A DNA stretch of 64,000 bases from JBFLYN01 sp040756655 (GTDB lineage Bacteria; Bacillota; Sulfobacillia; UBA8153), in assembly GCA_040756655.1 (NCBI GenBank), contig JBFLYN010000004.1, forward strand, positions 48,088 through 112,087, read 5' to 3'. Positions 1 to 7,653 of this stretch are shown in pieces (position 1 is the first letter of the stretch; the number at the start of each line of letters is the position of its first letter). A program made the translations under genes and the position numbers. The notes below the pieces were generated by a model. That model had not been told where the DNA came from, ran no database searches, and saw only the letters and a program-made list of their open reading frames with translations.

Positions 1-394
1 CGATGTTGGCTACGATTTCCCGTCCCAGCTCTTCCCGGGCCACCCGGGCGATGGGGACACTGACCACCCGGCCGTCTACACCGGGCACTTCTTTCACCAG
101 GGTACTATCGACTATGAGCAGTCCCCCCGGGGCCAGGTCCCGGGCGTAGCGGCGGCAGGCCTCCTGAGTGAGGCAGAGCAGCACATCGGGCCTGGTGACC
201 TTGGGGTAGTCGATGGGCTCGCCCGAGATGACCACTTCGGCCCGGGAGGCACCGCCGCGGGACTCCGGTCCATAGGACTGGGTCTGCACCACATGGCGCC
301 CGGCGTGCACCCCCACGGCTTCGGCCAGGATGATCCCGGCCAGGATCATCCCCTGCCCGCCGGAGCCGGCCAGGCGGTACTCGGTGCGCTTCAT
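1..394 (-). CDS. korC: 2-oxoacid:ferredoxin oxidoreductase gamma subunit, partial
   Basis: The gene starts with ATG at 394 and runs off the left edge, so only about 131 N-terminal residues are present. The protein opens with MKRTEYRLAGSGGQGMILAG, the glycine-rich start typical of the gamma domain of 2-oxoacid:acceptor oxidoreductases, and continues with the family feature QSYGPESRGG. In the complex this subunit contributes to CoA-dependent oxidative decarboxylation of a 2-oxoacid with ferredoxin as acceptor. It overlaps korB by 4 bases (ATGA), so translation is probably coupled. The assignment to 2-oxoglutarate rather than branched-chain 2-oxoacids rests on the D-A-B-C gene order and similarity of the partner subunits, and is an inference. 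Confidence 0.9.
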   Translation of the reverse strand, partial: MKRTEYRLAGSGGQGMILAGIILAEAVGVHAGRHVVQTQSYGPESRGGASRAEVVISGEPIDYPKVTRPDVLLCLTQEACRRYARDLAPGGLLIVDSTLVKEVPGVDGRVVSVPIARVAREELGREIVANI

Positions 395-1212
395 ACGGTC
401 TCACCCCTCTTTTGCAGTCGCTCCACCAGCTCCCGGTAGGATGCGGTGTACTCCGGGCCGCGGCCCTGGTGCAGTCGCCCGGTGACCAGCTTGCCTTCCA
501 GCTCGGCTGGGGTCTTGCCCGCTGCCTGCTGTACACTGATGGTGTTGTCTTTTTGCCACTTGAGCATGGCCACGGCTTCGCCCAGGCGGTTACGCCGGCC
601 GTAGTAGGTGGGGCACTGGGAGATGGCCTCAATGAAGGAAAACCCCGGGTTGGCCAGGCCTTCGGCTATGAGGTGCTCCAGCTGGGTGGCATGGTACGCC
701 GTGCCCCGGGCCACGTAGGTGGCCCCGGCCGCCTCTACCAGGCGGCAAAGATCAAAGGGGCGGTCGAGGTTGCCGTAGGGCGCGGTGGTGGCCAGGTGTC
801 CCAGAGGAGTCATGGGCGAGTACTGGCCGCTGGTCATGCCGTAAGTGGAGTTGTTGAAGCAGACCACGGTGATGTCGATGTTCCGCCTGGCCGAGTGGAT
901 CAGGTGGTTTCCGCCGATGGCCGCGGCATCGCCGTCACCGGTTATGACTATGACCGTAAGGTCGGGCCGGGCCAGCTTCACTCCCGTGGCAAAGGCCAGC
1001 GCCCGCCCGTGGGTGGTGTGCAGGGTATCTACGTTCAAGTAGGTGGTGGCCCGGGATGAACAACCAATGCCAGAAACCGCCACCACCTTGGCGGGGTCGA
1101 TGTCTGACCGCTCCAGCGCCCTCACCAGGGCTCCCATGATTATGCCGTGGCCGCAACCCGCGCACCAGATGTGCGGTAGTTGCTCCCGGCGCAGGTAGTC
1201 CTTTACTGCCAT
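391..1212 (-). CDS. korB: 2-oxoglutarate ferredoxin oxidoreductase beta subunit
   Basis: 273 aa, the usual length for KorB. It is the thiamine-diphosphate-binding subunit: WCAGCGHG near residues 16-23 supplies iron-sulfur ligands, and ITGDGDAAAIGGNH near residue 92 is the GDG thiamine-diphosphate motif, followed by the NNSTYGMTSGQYSP loop. A strong ribosome binding site (GGAGG, 7 bases upstream) supports the ATG at 1212. It lies between korA (10-base overlap) and korC (4-base overlap) in one operon. The complex makes or uses succinyl-CoA with reduced ferredoxin in the cytoplasm. 2-oxoglutarate is the most likely substrate, but 2-oxoisovalerate enzymes look alike. Confidence 0.92.
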   Translation of the reverse strand: MAVKDYLRREQLPHIWCAGCGHGIIMGALVRALERSDIDPAKVVAVSGIGCSSRATTYLNVDTLHTTHGRALAFATGVKLARPDLTVIVITGDGDAAAIGGNHLIHSARRNIDITVVCFNNSTYGMTSGQYSPMTPLGHLATTAPYGNLDRPFDLCRLVEAAGATYVARGTAYHATQLEHLIAEGLANPGFSFIEAISQCPTYYGRRNRLGEAVAMLKWQKDNTISVQQAAGKTPAELEGKLVTGRLHQGRGPEYTASYRELVERLQKRGETV

Positions 1213-2348
1213 GCGGCCGCCTCCTTTATGGCCTCAAGGATCTCCCCGGGCGTGAGCAATTCCCCGCCGGCCCGGTTCACCCGGCCCACCCGGGCGCGGT
1301 GGCAGACGTGTCGCTCCACTTCGTATACCAGCTGGCCCAGGTTCATCTCGGCCACCACGAAACTGCGCGCCTTCTCCGCCCGGACCAGTAGGTGGGCGGG
1401 AAAGGGCCAGATAGTGAGCGGGCGGAACAGGCCGGCCTTGATCCCTGCCTCCCGGGCGGCCTTGACGGCCCGGGCGGCCGAGCGAGCCGTGGAGCCGTAG
1501 GCCACCACCACCACGCCGGCATCCTCCGTGTCCTGGGTCTCGGCCCAAGATATGCTGTGGTGCCGAACCTCCACCTTCTGCATGAGCCGGCGCAGGAGTC
1601 TTTCGCTCTCGGCGCTGTCGTTGGTGGGGAAACCCGCAGAGTTGTGAAACAGCCCGGTGACATGGAAGGCATATCCCTCTCCGTAGCTGGCCATGGGAGG
1701 CACCAGGTCGTCGCCGGCGGCGTAAGGCAGGTACTCCCTCTCTCCCGGTGGTGCCAGTGGGCGCGGCCGGTCCTTTAGTTCCAGCGTTACCGGGTCGGGT
1801 AATTCCACAGGCTCCCGCATATGCCCTAGCACTTCATCTAGCAGCAAGATCACCGGCACGCGCAAGGATTCGGATATGTTGAATGCCTCCACCGTCAGGT
1901 CAAAGGTCTCCCTCACCGACGACGGGCACAAGGCTACTACGGGATGGTCGCCGTGGGTGCCCCAGCGGGCCTGCATTACATCGCCCTGGGCCACCGACGT
2001 GGGCCGCCCGGTGCTCGGTCCTACCCGCTGCACGTTCACCATCACGCACGGGATCTCTGCCAGCGAGGCGTAACCCAGGTTTTCCTGCTTGAGAGAAAAC
2101 CCCGGGCCGGAAGTGGCGGTCATGGACTTGAGCCCGCACAGAGACGCCCCGATGACCGCGCCCATGCTGGCGATTTCATCCTCCATTTGGATGAACACCC
2201 CGCCTGTAGGCGGCAGGCGCTCGGCCATGACTTCAGCGATTTCCGTGGAGGGCGTGATGGGATAACCGGCGAAAAAGCGCACTCCCGCCGCCAGCGCGCC
2301 CTCGACGCAGGCTTCGTTGCCCTGCATGAGCCTGCGCTTGTCAGCCAT
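1203..2348 (-). CDS. korA: 2-oxoglutarate ferredoxin oxidoreductase alpha subunit
   Basis: 381 aa from the ATG at 2348. The open frame extends further upstream, but AAAAGGAGG lies 6 bases before this ATG and the next residues match KorA starts (MADKRRLMQGNEACVEGAL). The pyrimidine-binding domain is clear (FFAGYPITPSTEIAEVMAE; ATSGPGFSLKQENLGYA), and a C-terminal transketolase-like domain ends in LGQLVYEVERHV. It overlaps the upstream ferredoxin gene by 8 bases, consistent with a coupled operon. With KorB it forms the catalytic core of the ferredoxin-linked 2-oxoacid oxidoreductase. Confidence 0.92.
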   Translation of the reverse strand: MADKRRLMQGNEACVEGALAAGVRFFAGYPITPSTEIAEVMAERLPPTGGVFIQMEDEIASMGAVIGASLCGLKSMTATSGPGFSLKQENLGYASLAEIPCVMVNVQRVGPSTGRPTSVAQGDVMQARWGTHGDHPVVALCPSSVRETFDLTVEAFNISESLRVPVILLLDEVLGHMREPVELPDPVTLELKDRPRPLAPPGEREYLPYAAGDDLVPPMASYGEGYAFHVTGLFHNSAGFPTNDSAESERLLRRLMQKVEVRHHSISWAETQDTEDAGVVVVAYGSTARSAARAVKAAREAGIKAGLFRPLTIWPFPAHLLVRAEKARSFVVAEMNLGQLVYEVERHVCHRARVGRVNRAGGELLTPGEILEAIKEAAAWQ

Positions 2349-2574
2349 CTTCATCCTCCTTTTCCTCGGACACGGTGATCGCGAAATCAGGACATCGGAG
2401 TTCACAAAGGCGGCAACCCGAGCAATCTTCGGGTCGGGCGACCAAGGCCTTCCCGCTTTCGTCGGCCTCAAGGACCTGCCGGGGACAGAAAGCTATGCAA
2501 ATACTGCACGCTTTGCACCAGGCCGGGTCCACCAGCACTTTCCAAGTCTTCCTAGCCGGAGACAACCGGATCAC
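2341..2574 (-). CDS. korD: Ferredoxin-like delta subunit of 2-oxoacid oxidoreductase
   Basis: 77 aa with two CxxCxxCxxxCP motifs (CKACSICIAFCP and CSGCRLCELRCP), so it should bind two [4Fe-4S] clusters. These carry electrons from the thiamine site of KorAB to free ferredoxin. It is the first structural gene of the operon and starts inside the 3' end of the gntR gene (23-base overlap), which ties expression of the enzyme to that of its presumed regulator. Small separate delta subunits of this kind are typical for four-subunit KorDABC enzymes. Confidence 0.9.
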   Translation of the reverse strand: MIRLSPARKTWKVLVDPAWCKACSICIAFCPRQVLEADESGKALVARPEDCSGCRLCELRCPDFAITVSEEKEDEDG

Positions 2575-3559
2575 TCCTTTGTTGGCGTTTCCTTCTGGTA
2601 TCCAGCACCGCCGCCTTCAGCGTGTTGATGGAACCGGCGTCGGGCCGATATACAAACTCAATGACTGTGGCACCTGCTCCTTTGATTTGCTCGACTTCCC
2701 GGCGCCGCCCGGGAGAAGCAACGATGACCTCCCGGCCCGCCACGAACCTGGCCAGTTCGGCCCGATCCCGGCTGGTGATCACGTCCACGTCCAGTTGGAT
2801 GCCAGCATTCTCCATGGACCGTTGCACGCGCTCGCCAAAGGCCCGGGAAAGGCACACCAGGCCCACCCGAGTGCCCTGGGGCAGCCGGGCCATGCGGACC
2901 ACGGTTTCCAACAGAGGGTCCAGGGCGATGCCCAGGGCAGGCTTGCTCCCCGGGGGCAAGAGGGCGTTGACTTCGTCCAGGTGAAAGAAAGTGGTGACCA
3001 CCAGGTCCGCCTGTTCCAGTGCCTGCCGGGCCAAGCCCGGGTCCCGGACCAGTTCCTCCAGGAGCAGGGGGACGATGGTCACGCCGGCACCCAGCTGCAG
3101 CTCCCGCGCGAAGTAGTCCAGCTGCTCCCGGTTACATTCAACAAACACCACGTTCACAGTGCCCAGTTGCCGGTCCTTTTCCATGACCACTTCCTGGGCC
3201 AGGGTCAAAAACTCCTGCAGAGACAGGCCGGCGGCCAGCGCTTCCTGGAGGGCCCGATCCAGGAGATTCACCAGCCGGGACCGGGCGCTGGCGGGCTGGG
3301 ACATCTCCAGTAAAGGTGAAACAAAGGTCCCGCGTCCCTGCCGGGAAGAGAGCCAGCCTTCCTGTTCAAGCCAACGGTACGCCAGCGAAACTGTGTTGCG
3401 GGAAACCCCCAGCTCCAGCGCCAGTTCACGTTCGGGCGGGAGGCGTTCCCCCGGCACGAGGCGCCCGGTACGCAGCTGCTGTTCGATTTCGTTGATGACC
3501 TGGAGGTAGAGTGGGATTCCCTTTTTACGGTCCAAGACCAGGCCGCCCAGTCCCGCCAT
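2552..3559 (-). CDS. GntR-family transcriptional regulator of the kor operon
   Basis: 335 aa from the ATG at 3559, which has GGGAG 6 bases upstream. Upstream in-frame codons exist but lack a ribosome binding site. Residues 13-80 form a GntR winged helix (PLYLQVINEIEQQLRTGRL, PPERELALELGVSRNTVSLA, GRGTFVS). The C-terminal part, from about residue 140, resembles a periplasmic-binding or LysR-type effector domain (VNVVFVECNREQLDYFAREL) rather than the aminotransferase or UTRA domains of other GntR proteins. It overlaps korD by 23 bases, so it is the first gene of the kor operon and probably controls it. The effector is unknown. Confidence 0.82.
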   Translation of the reverse strand: MAGLGGLVLDRKKGIPLYLQVINEIEQQLRTGRLVPGERLPPERELALELGVSRNTVSLAYRWLEQEGWLSSRQGRGTFVSPLLEMSQPASARSRLVNLLDRALQEALAAGLSLQEFLTLAQEVVMEKDRQLGTVNVVFVECNREQLDYFARELQLGAGVTIVPLLLEELVRDPGLARQALEQADLVVTTFFHLDEVNALLPPGSKPALGIALDPLLETVVRMARLPQGTRVGLVCLSRAFGERVQRSMENAGIQLDVDVITSRDRAELARFVAGREVIVASPGRRREVEQIKGAGATVIEFVYRPDAGSINTLKAAVLDTRRKRQQRSDPVVSG

Positions 3560-3583
3560 GTGAGACTCCCACTCCTTTCTGGC

Positions 3584-3604
3584 ACCATATTGGTACATTG
3601 GACC
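3584..3604 (-). promoter_or_regulatory. Possible GntR operator
   Basis: Just upstream of gntR there is a perfect inverted repeat ACCA-TAT-TGGT (3584-3594), and it overlaps a second partly symmetric element GGTACATTGGACC (3592-3604). GntR proteins often bind short palindromes overlapping their own promoter, so this could be an autoregulatory site. No convincing -35/-10 pair was found next to it. Confidence 0.3.
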
Positions 3605-3738
3605 GTGCCTATGGAACCAACAGGTGATTCTACGATGAACCACGAAATCCTGCTACATCCCTACGCTTTCCGGAGAAAAATTAGTGCGCCGGCCTATCAC
3701 CGCGCGCACTATTGGCACCTTACTTTAGTCCAATACGG

Positions 3739-4014
3739 TCAGTCCCGGTTGCCCCGTAACACGGTAGCGATGCCGCTCTTTTGCAGTTCCACCTCCACCT
3801 TTTCTGCAATGCGCACAAGCACAGTGTCGTCCTTGATCTTGGTGACCACGCCATGGATACCACCGGCGGTGACTACCCGGTCTCCCGCCTGCAAGGCACT
3901 GAGCATTTCGTGCCGCCGCTTCTGTTGCTGCTGCTGTGGGCGGATAAGGAGAAAGTAGAAAATGCCGACCATGGCCGCAAGCCATATGATTGTGCTGGTC
4001 CATTGAGGATCCAC
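3739..4014 (-). CDS. yajC: Sec translocase accessory subunit YajC
   Basis: 91 aa from a GTG at 4014, chosen because GGGAGG lies 8 bases upstream and no ATG fits. One membrane segment near residues 7-22 (IIWLAAMVGIFYFLLIRP) is followed by the family's charged and glutamine-rich stretch, QQQQQKRR. The YajC core then follows (LQAGDRVVTAGGIHGVV, KIKDDTVLVRIAEKVEVEL). YajC joins SecDF and the SecYEG translocon in the membrane. It follows tgt, the usual order queA-tgt-yajC in Firmicutes. Confidence 0.93.
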   Translation of the reverse strand: MDPQWTSTIIWLAAMVGIFYFLLIRPQQQQQKRRHEMLSALQAGDRVVTAGGIHGVVTKIKDDTVLVRIAEKVEVELQKSGIATVLRGNRD

Positions 4015-4076
4015 CTGTCGCACCTCCCGGATTGGATGTTTCCACGCAAACCCTGGCCCTGTCCCAACTTCGACGT

Positions 4077-5159
4077 TTATACCGGAATACCTCTGCCACT
4101 GGTGCTGCGCTCTGGGTAGACTTCCCGGAAGTGCCCGGCCAGAGCATCCAGGGTGCCGCCGGCGATGGCCAGCTGTATTTTTTCCATCAAGCGGAAGAAG
4201 AACCGCAGGTTGTGCACGGTAGCCAGGGTCAGTCCCAAAAGCTCGTTGGCCTTGAACAGGTGGCGCAGGTAGGAGCGGCCAAAAGTCGTGCAGGTGTAGC
4301 AGTCGCACCCTTCTTCCAGCGGACCCTGGTCGCGGGCGTGCTCGGCCCGGCGCACCTGCAAAGAACCGTTGAAGGTCAGAAGTGTCCCATGGCGGGCGTT
4401 GCGGGTGGGGAGCACACAGTCGAACATGTCCACCCCATAGCGTACCGCCTCTACTACGTCTTCTGGGGACCCGACGCCCATCAGGTAGCGTGGCCGGTCA
4501 TAAGGCAGGCAGGGAGCGGTGGCGGCCACCATGTCGTACATCGCGCTCTTGGGCTCTCCCACGCTCAGGCCTCCGATGGCGTAACCCGGAAAATCCAGTT
4601 CTACCAGGCCGGATGCGCTCTCTCTCCTCAGGTCTTCCCAGACAGAGCCCTGCACAATGCCGAAGAGGGCCTGGTCCGGGCGCTGGTGGGCCATCCGGCA
4701 CCTCCTGGCCCAGGCGGCGGTGCGCTCCACCGACTGGATGGCGTCGGCGCGCTCGCAAGGGTAAGGAGGAAAGAAGTCGAAAGCCATGATGATGTCGGCT
4801 CCCAGCCGGTTTTGTATGGCCATGGACTCTTCGGGCCCGAGGAAGTGCTGGGAACCGTCAATGTGCGAGCGGAAGAGCACACCCTCCCCGGTTACCCTCC
4901 TGAGCTTGGACAGGCTGAACACCTGAAAGCCCCCAGAGTCGGTGAGCATGGGTCCGGGCCAGGCCATGAACTGGTGGAGGCCCCCCGCGGCTTCCACCAC
5001 GTCCGGGCCCGGCCTGAGGTACAGGTGGTAGGTGTTGGCCAGCACCACGGAAGCACCCACCTCCGCCAGCATGCGGGGGGTCACCGACTTGACCGTGCCC
5101 TGGGTGCCCACGGGCATGAAAACAGGTGTGTGCACCCGACCATGGGGAGTTTCCAGCAT
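4077..5159 (-). CDS. tgt: tRNA-guanine transglycosylase
   Basis: 360 aa are in one uninterrupted frame from the ATG at 5159 (MLETPHGRVHTPVFMPVGTQ). The enzyme swaps guanine for preQ1 at position 34 of GUN-anticodon tRNAs. Visible features are the catalytic Asp in LTDSGGFQVFS, the second Asp region GVDMFDCVLPTRNARHGT, and zinc ligands in CDCYTCTTF. Family members normally have about 20 more N-terminal residues. These are encoded upstream in the same frame (LKFTVTHRSPAGSARLG) back to a CTG at 5210. Beyond a run of eight Gs (5220-5227), an ATG at 5236 overlaps the queA stop as TAATG, but it is out of frame unless the run were six or nine Gs. The true start is therefore uncertain. Confidence 0.93.
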   Translation of the reverse strand: MLETPHGRVHTPVFMPVGTQGTVKSVTPRMLAEVGASVVLANTYHLYLRPGPDVVEAAGGLHQFMAWPGPMLTDSGGFQVFSLSKLRRVTGEGVLFRSHIDGSQHFLGPEESMAIQNRLGADIIMAFDFFPPYPCERADAIQSVERTAAWARRCRMAHQRPDQALFGIVQGSVWEDLRRESASGLVELDFPGYAIGGLSVGEPKSAMYDMVAATAPCLPYDRPRYLMGVGSPEDVVEAVRYGVDMFDCVLPTRNARHGTLLTFNGSLQVRRAEHARDQGPLEEGCDCYTCTTFGRSYLRHLFKANELLGLTLATVHNLRFFFRLMEKIQLAIAGGTLDALAGHFREVYPERSTSGRGIPV

Positions 5160-5235
5160 GCCCAGGCGGGCACTGCCGGCCGGGGAGCGATGGGTAACGG
5201 TGAACTTCAGCGCCGTCTTCCCCCCCCTGCTTTCA

Positions 5236-6255
5236 TTAGATTAGCAGCATGGCATCGCCAAAGCTGTAGAAGCGGTACCGTTGGGCCACGGCTTCCTGGT
5301 AGGCGCGCATGACGGTATCGCGACCGGCAAAGGCCGACACCAGCATGAGCAAGGTCGAGCGGGGCAGGTGGAAGTTGGTGATGAGCGCGTCCACGGCTTT
5401 AAAGTCATGACCTGGGTAAATGAACAGCGTGGTCCAACCACTCCTGGCCGTGGCCCGTCGATCCGGGCCTGTGATGGTCTCAAGGGTGCGGGTTACCGTG
5501 GTGCCTACTGCCCACCACCGCCCGCCGCTCTCGCGGACCTGGTTGAGGACGGTCGCAGCCTGGGGGGTCACCCGGTAATGCTCGCCGTGCATTACGTGCT
5601 GGTCGACGTGGGAGACGGTGACCGGGCGGAAAGTGCCCGGACCCACGTGGAGAGTCAGCTGGACCACCCGGACCCCGTGCTCTTCCACGGTCCGGAGGAG
5701 TTCGGGAGTGAAGTGCAGCCCGGCGGTGGGCGCGGCCACTGAACCCGGCTCTTTGGCATACACCGTCTGGTAGCGTTCGGGATCGGGTACGGGCGCCCGG
5801 ATGTAAGGAGGCAGGGGGACTTCGCCGACACTCTCCAACACCCGGTCCCAGTCCCCATTCCACGAGAACTCAACTACCCGTCCACCCGCGCCGGTCTTCT
5901 CCACTACCCGGGCTTCCAATTCGGGGCCAAACCGGATCTTGGCGCCGGGCGGCACCCGTTTGCCCGGGCGTACCAGTACTTCCCAGCAGCCCGGGCCAAC
6001 CTGCGTAAGGAGGAACACCTCGACCTTGCCCCCCGTGGTCTTGGTGCCCGTAAGACGTGCCCGGATGACCCGGGAGTCGTTGACCACCAGGGCATCGCCG
6101 GGGCGCAAGTATTCTACGACTTGGTGAAAACGGCGGTGCTCCAGCTTACTACCGTGACGCTCAACCACCAACAACCGCGACTGGTCGCGCTGCTCGGCCG
6201 GGTGCTGAGCTATGAGTTCGGGCGGGAGCTGGTAATCGAAATCTTCCACGCGCAA
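5236..6255 (-). CDS. queA: S-adenosylmethionine:tRNA ribosyltransferase-isomerase
   Basis: 339 aa, standard for QueA. It moves the ribosyl part of S-adenosylmethionine to preQ1-modified tRNA to form epoxyqueuosine. The start is TTG at 6255, with AGGTGA 6 bases upstream, giving MRVEDFDYQLPPELIAQ. Family motifs include AAPTAGLHFT near the middle, LHVGPGTFRPV and NFHLPRSTLLMLVSAFAG. It is followed directly by tgt; its TAA stop forms TAATG with a possible tgt start. queH at 9777 encodes the next step of the same pathway. Confidence 0.95.
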   Translation of the reverse strand: MRVEDFDYQLPPELIAQHPAEQRDQSRLLVVERHGSKLEHRRFHQVVEYLRPGDALVVNDSRVIRARLTGTKTTGGKVEVFLLTQVGPGCWEVLVRPGKRVPPGAKIRFGPELEARVVEKTGAGGRVVEFSWNGDWDRVLESVGEVPLPPYIRAPVPDPERYQTVYAKEPGSVAAPTAGLHFTPELLRTVEEHGVRVVQLTLHVGPGTFRPVTVSHVDQHVMHGEHYRVTPQAATVLNQVRESGGRWWAVGTTVTRTLETITGPDRRATARSGWTTLFIYPGHDFKAVDALITNFHLPRSTLLMLVSAFAGRDTVMRAYQEAVAQRYRFYSFGDAMLLI

Positions 6256-6297
6256 ATCTGGTCACCTACCCCACCTAGTGTAGCCCCTTCGGTACGT

Positions 6298-7617
6298 TTA
6301 GTTGCGGATGAGCACGGCACCCCGGTAGTAGTGGGCCAGGATCTGCCGGTAGTTGTTCCCCATTAGCGCCATGCCCCGGGCGCCCCACTGGGACATGCCC
6401 ACGCCGTGACCCCAGCCCCGTCCTACAAAGGCGATGGCGTTGGGGACCGAGTAAGCCGACAGCACCGTGGGCCAGTTCACCGGCTGGACGATGCCTTCGG
6501 CGCCCACCACGTGGTAGGACGAAGGGGTCTGGGCAACCCAGCGCTTGTTGGCCGCAAACACAAAGGCCGTGCGGTAGTTGGCGAATACCTGGGTGACCGG
6601 GCCGGCGGCGGCCATCCCGGTCTGGATTTCAAAAAGGGTGCTCCTCAGCCCGAGGATGGCGCGGAGGTCATTGGCGGTGACTCGTACCGTCCGGAGCTGG
6701 CCCACTACGTCGTAGTGGGTCCACCGGCCGGACACCCCTTGGATGCCGGCGGGCCGGAGCGCGGTGACCGTGCCCACCAGGTGGCCGGCGCGCTGGAACA
6801 GGGCGCCAAGGTCTTCCGGGGTCCAGGCAACCGTCCAGCTATAGTGGGGCGACTCTTGGTCAAAGTCGGGAACTCCCGTGAGGTAGGAGAAACTGCCACC
6901 CCAGACAATACTGGAGTTTTCGGTGTGGCCACCTGAGCTGGAATGGTAGACGGCGCGGACAGGTTGCCCACCATGGACCAGGATCTCACCCCGGGTCTCG
7001 TCCACTGCCTGGTTGGACCGGACGGTCTCACGGCTGAGGCCGCCGTAGACCTGGTTGACCACGGTGGCAAAAAGGTCGAATACTCCCGGGCGGGCAGGCG
7101 AGGCCAGCTGGCTGACGGCGTAGGTCCTGGCTGCCACGGCCTGGGCCTTGAGGGCCTCCAACGGCCAGGTGGAGGGCATTTCTGCGGGTACCACGCCGTA
7201 TAGATACTGCTCCAAGGGGAGGATGTTAACCAGCACCACGTTATTGGGTGTGCCGGGATGAACTTCCATGCGGCCGCGGTAGGTAACCTGGTTGACTCGC
7301 AGGTGCTGCCCGCTGCCGGGGATGAGACTCACTACCCCCGCGGCAGAGCTCACCACGGTACCGTTCACCATCACTTCCAGACCTTGGGCAGTTCGCCGCA
7401 CCAGGATGGTGGAGGCAGAAGACGGTGACGCCACCACCTGGTTTCCCTGGCGAACCGTCACCGCCCCGGTGCTGGACACGGTCACCTGGGGCACGTCCAC
7501 GGAAATGCCTACGCGGATGTCGGGACCGGTGGCCCGGCCCACCTGCGGCCAGGCCAGGAAAAACACGAGGCCGACGAGGAAAGCGCCGGCCCGGACCACG
7601 AGACGATGCGACACCAT
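6298..7617 (-). CDS. spoIID: Stage II sporulation protein D (SpoIID/LytB domain)
   Basis: 439 aa with an N-terminal hydrophobic segment (AGFLVGLVFFLAW-like, residues 11-24) that acts as signal or membrane anchor. The SpoIID domain is clear: YGVVPAEMPSTWPLEALKAQ, AVAARTYAVSQ, SSSGGHTENS and the C-terminal GRGWGHGVGMSQWGARGMA. SpoIID is a lytic transglycosylase that trims peptidoglycan with SpoIIP during engulfment of the forespore. GGGAGG precedes the ATG at 7617. The N-terminal region (residues 30-110) is longer than in some relatives and carries no motif I recognise. Confidence 0.9.
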   Translation of the reverse strand: MVSHRLVVRAGAFLVGLVFFLAWPQVGRATGPDIRVGISVDVPQVTVSSTGAVTVRQGNQVVASPSSASTILVRRTAQGLEVMVNGTVVSSAAGVVSLIPGSGQHLRVNQVTYRGRMEVHPGTPNNVVLVNILPLEQYLYGVVPAEMPSTWPLEALKAQAVAARTYAVSQLASPARPGVFDLFATVVNQVYGGLSRETVRSNQAVDETRGEILVHGGQPVRAVYHSSSGGHTENSSIVWGGSFSYLTGVPDFDQESPHYSWTVAWTPEDLGALFQRAGHLVGTVTALRPAGIQGVSGRWTHYDVVGQLRTVRVTANDLRAILGLRSTLFEIQTGMAAAGPVTQVFANYRTAFVFAANKRWVAQTPSSYHVVGAEGIVQPVNWPTVLSAYSVPNAIAFVGRGWGHGVGMSQWGARGMALMGNNYRQILAHYYRGAVLIRN

Positions 7618-7653
7618 TTCTACCTCCCGGAACCCAGGCTGGTGAACCTCTTC

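Noticed and set aside
412..1059. Plus-strand frame opposite korB
   Set aside because: A mirror of the korB reading in GC-rich DNA; no ribosome site or family pattern. The same holds for the long plus-strand frames opposite tgt, pheT, polX, thrS and the thiolase gene.
3990..5312. 440-codon plus-strand frame opposite tgt
   Set aside because: Long only because of codon bias of tgt on the other strand; its composition (His, Gly, Val, Gln) is that of an antisense frame.
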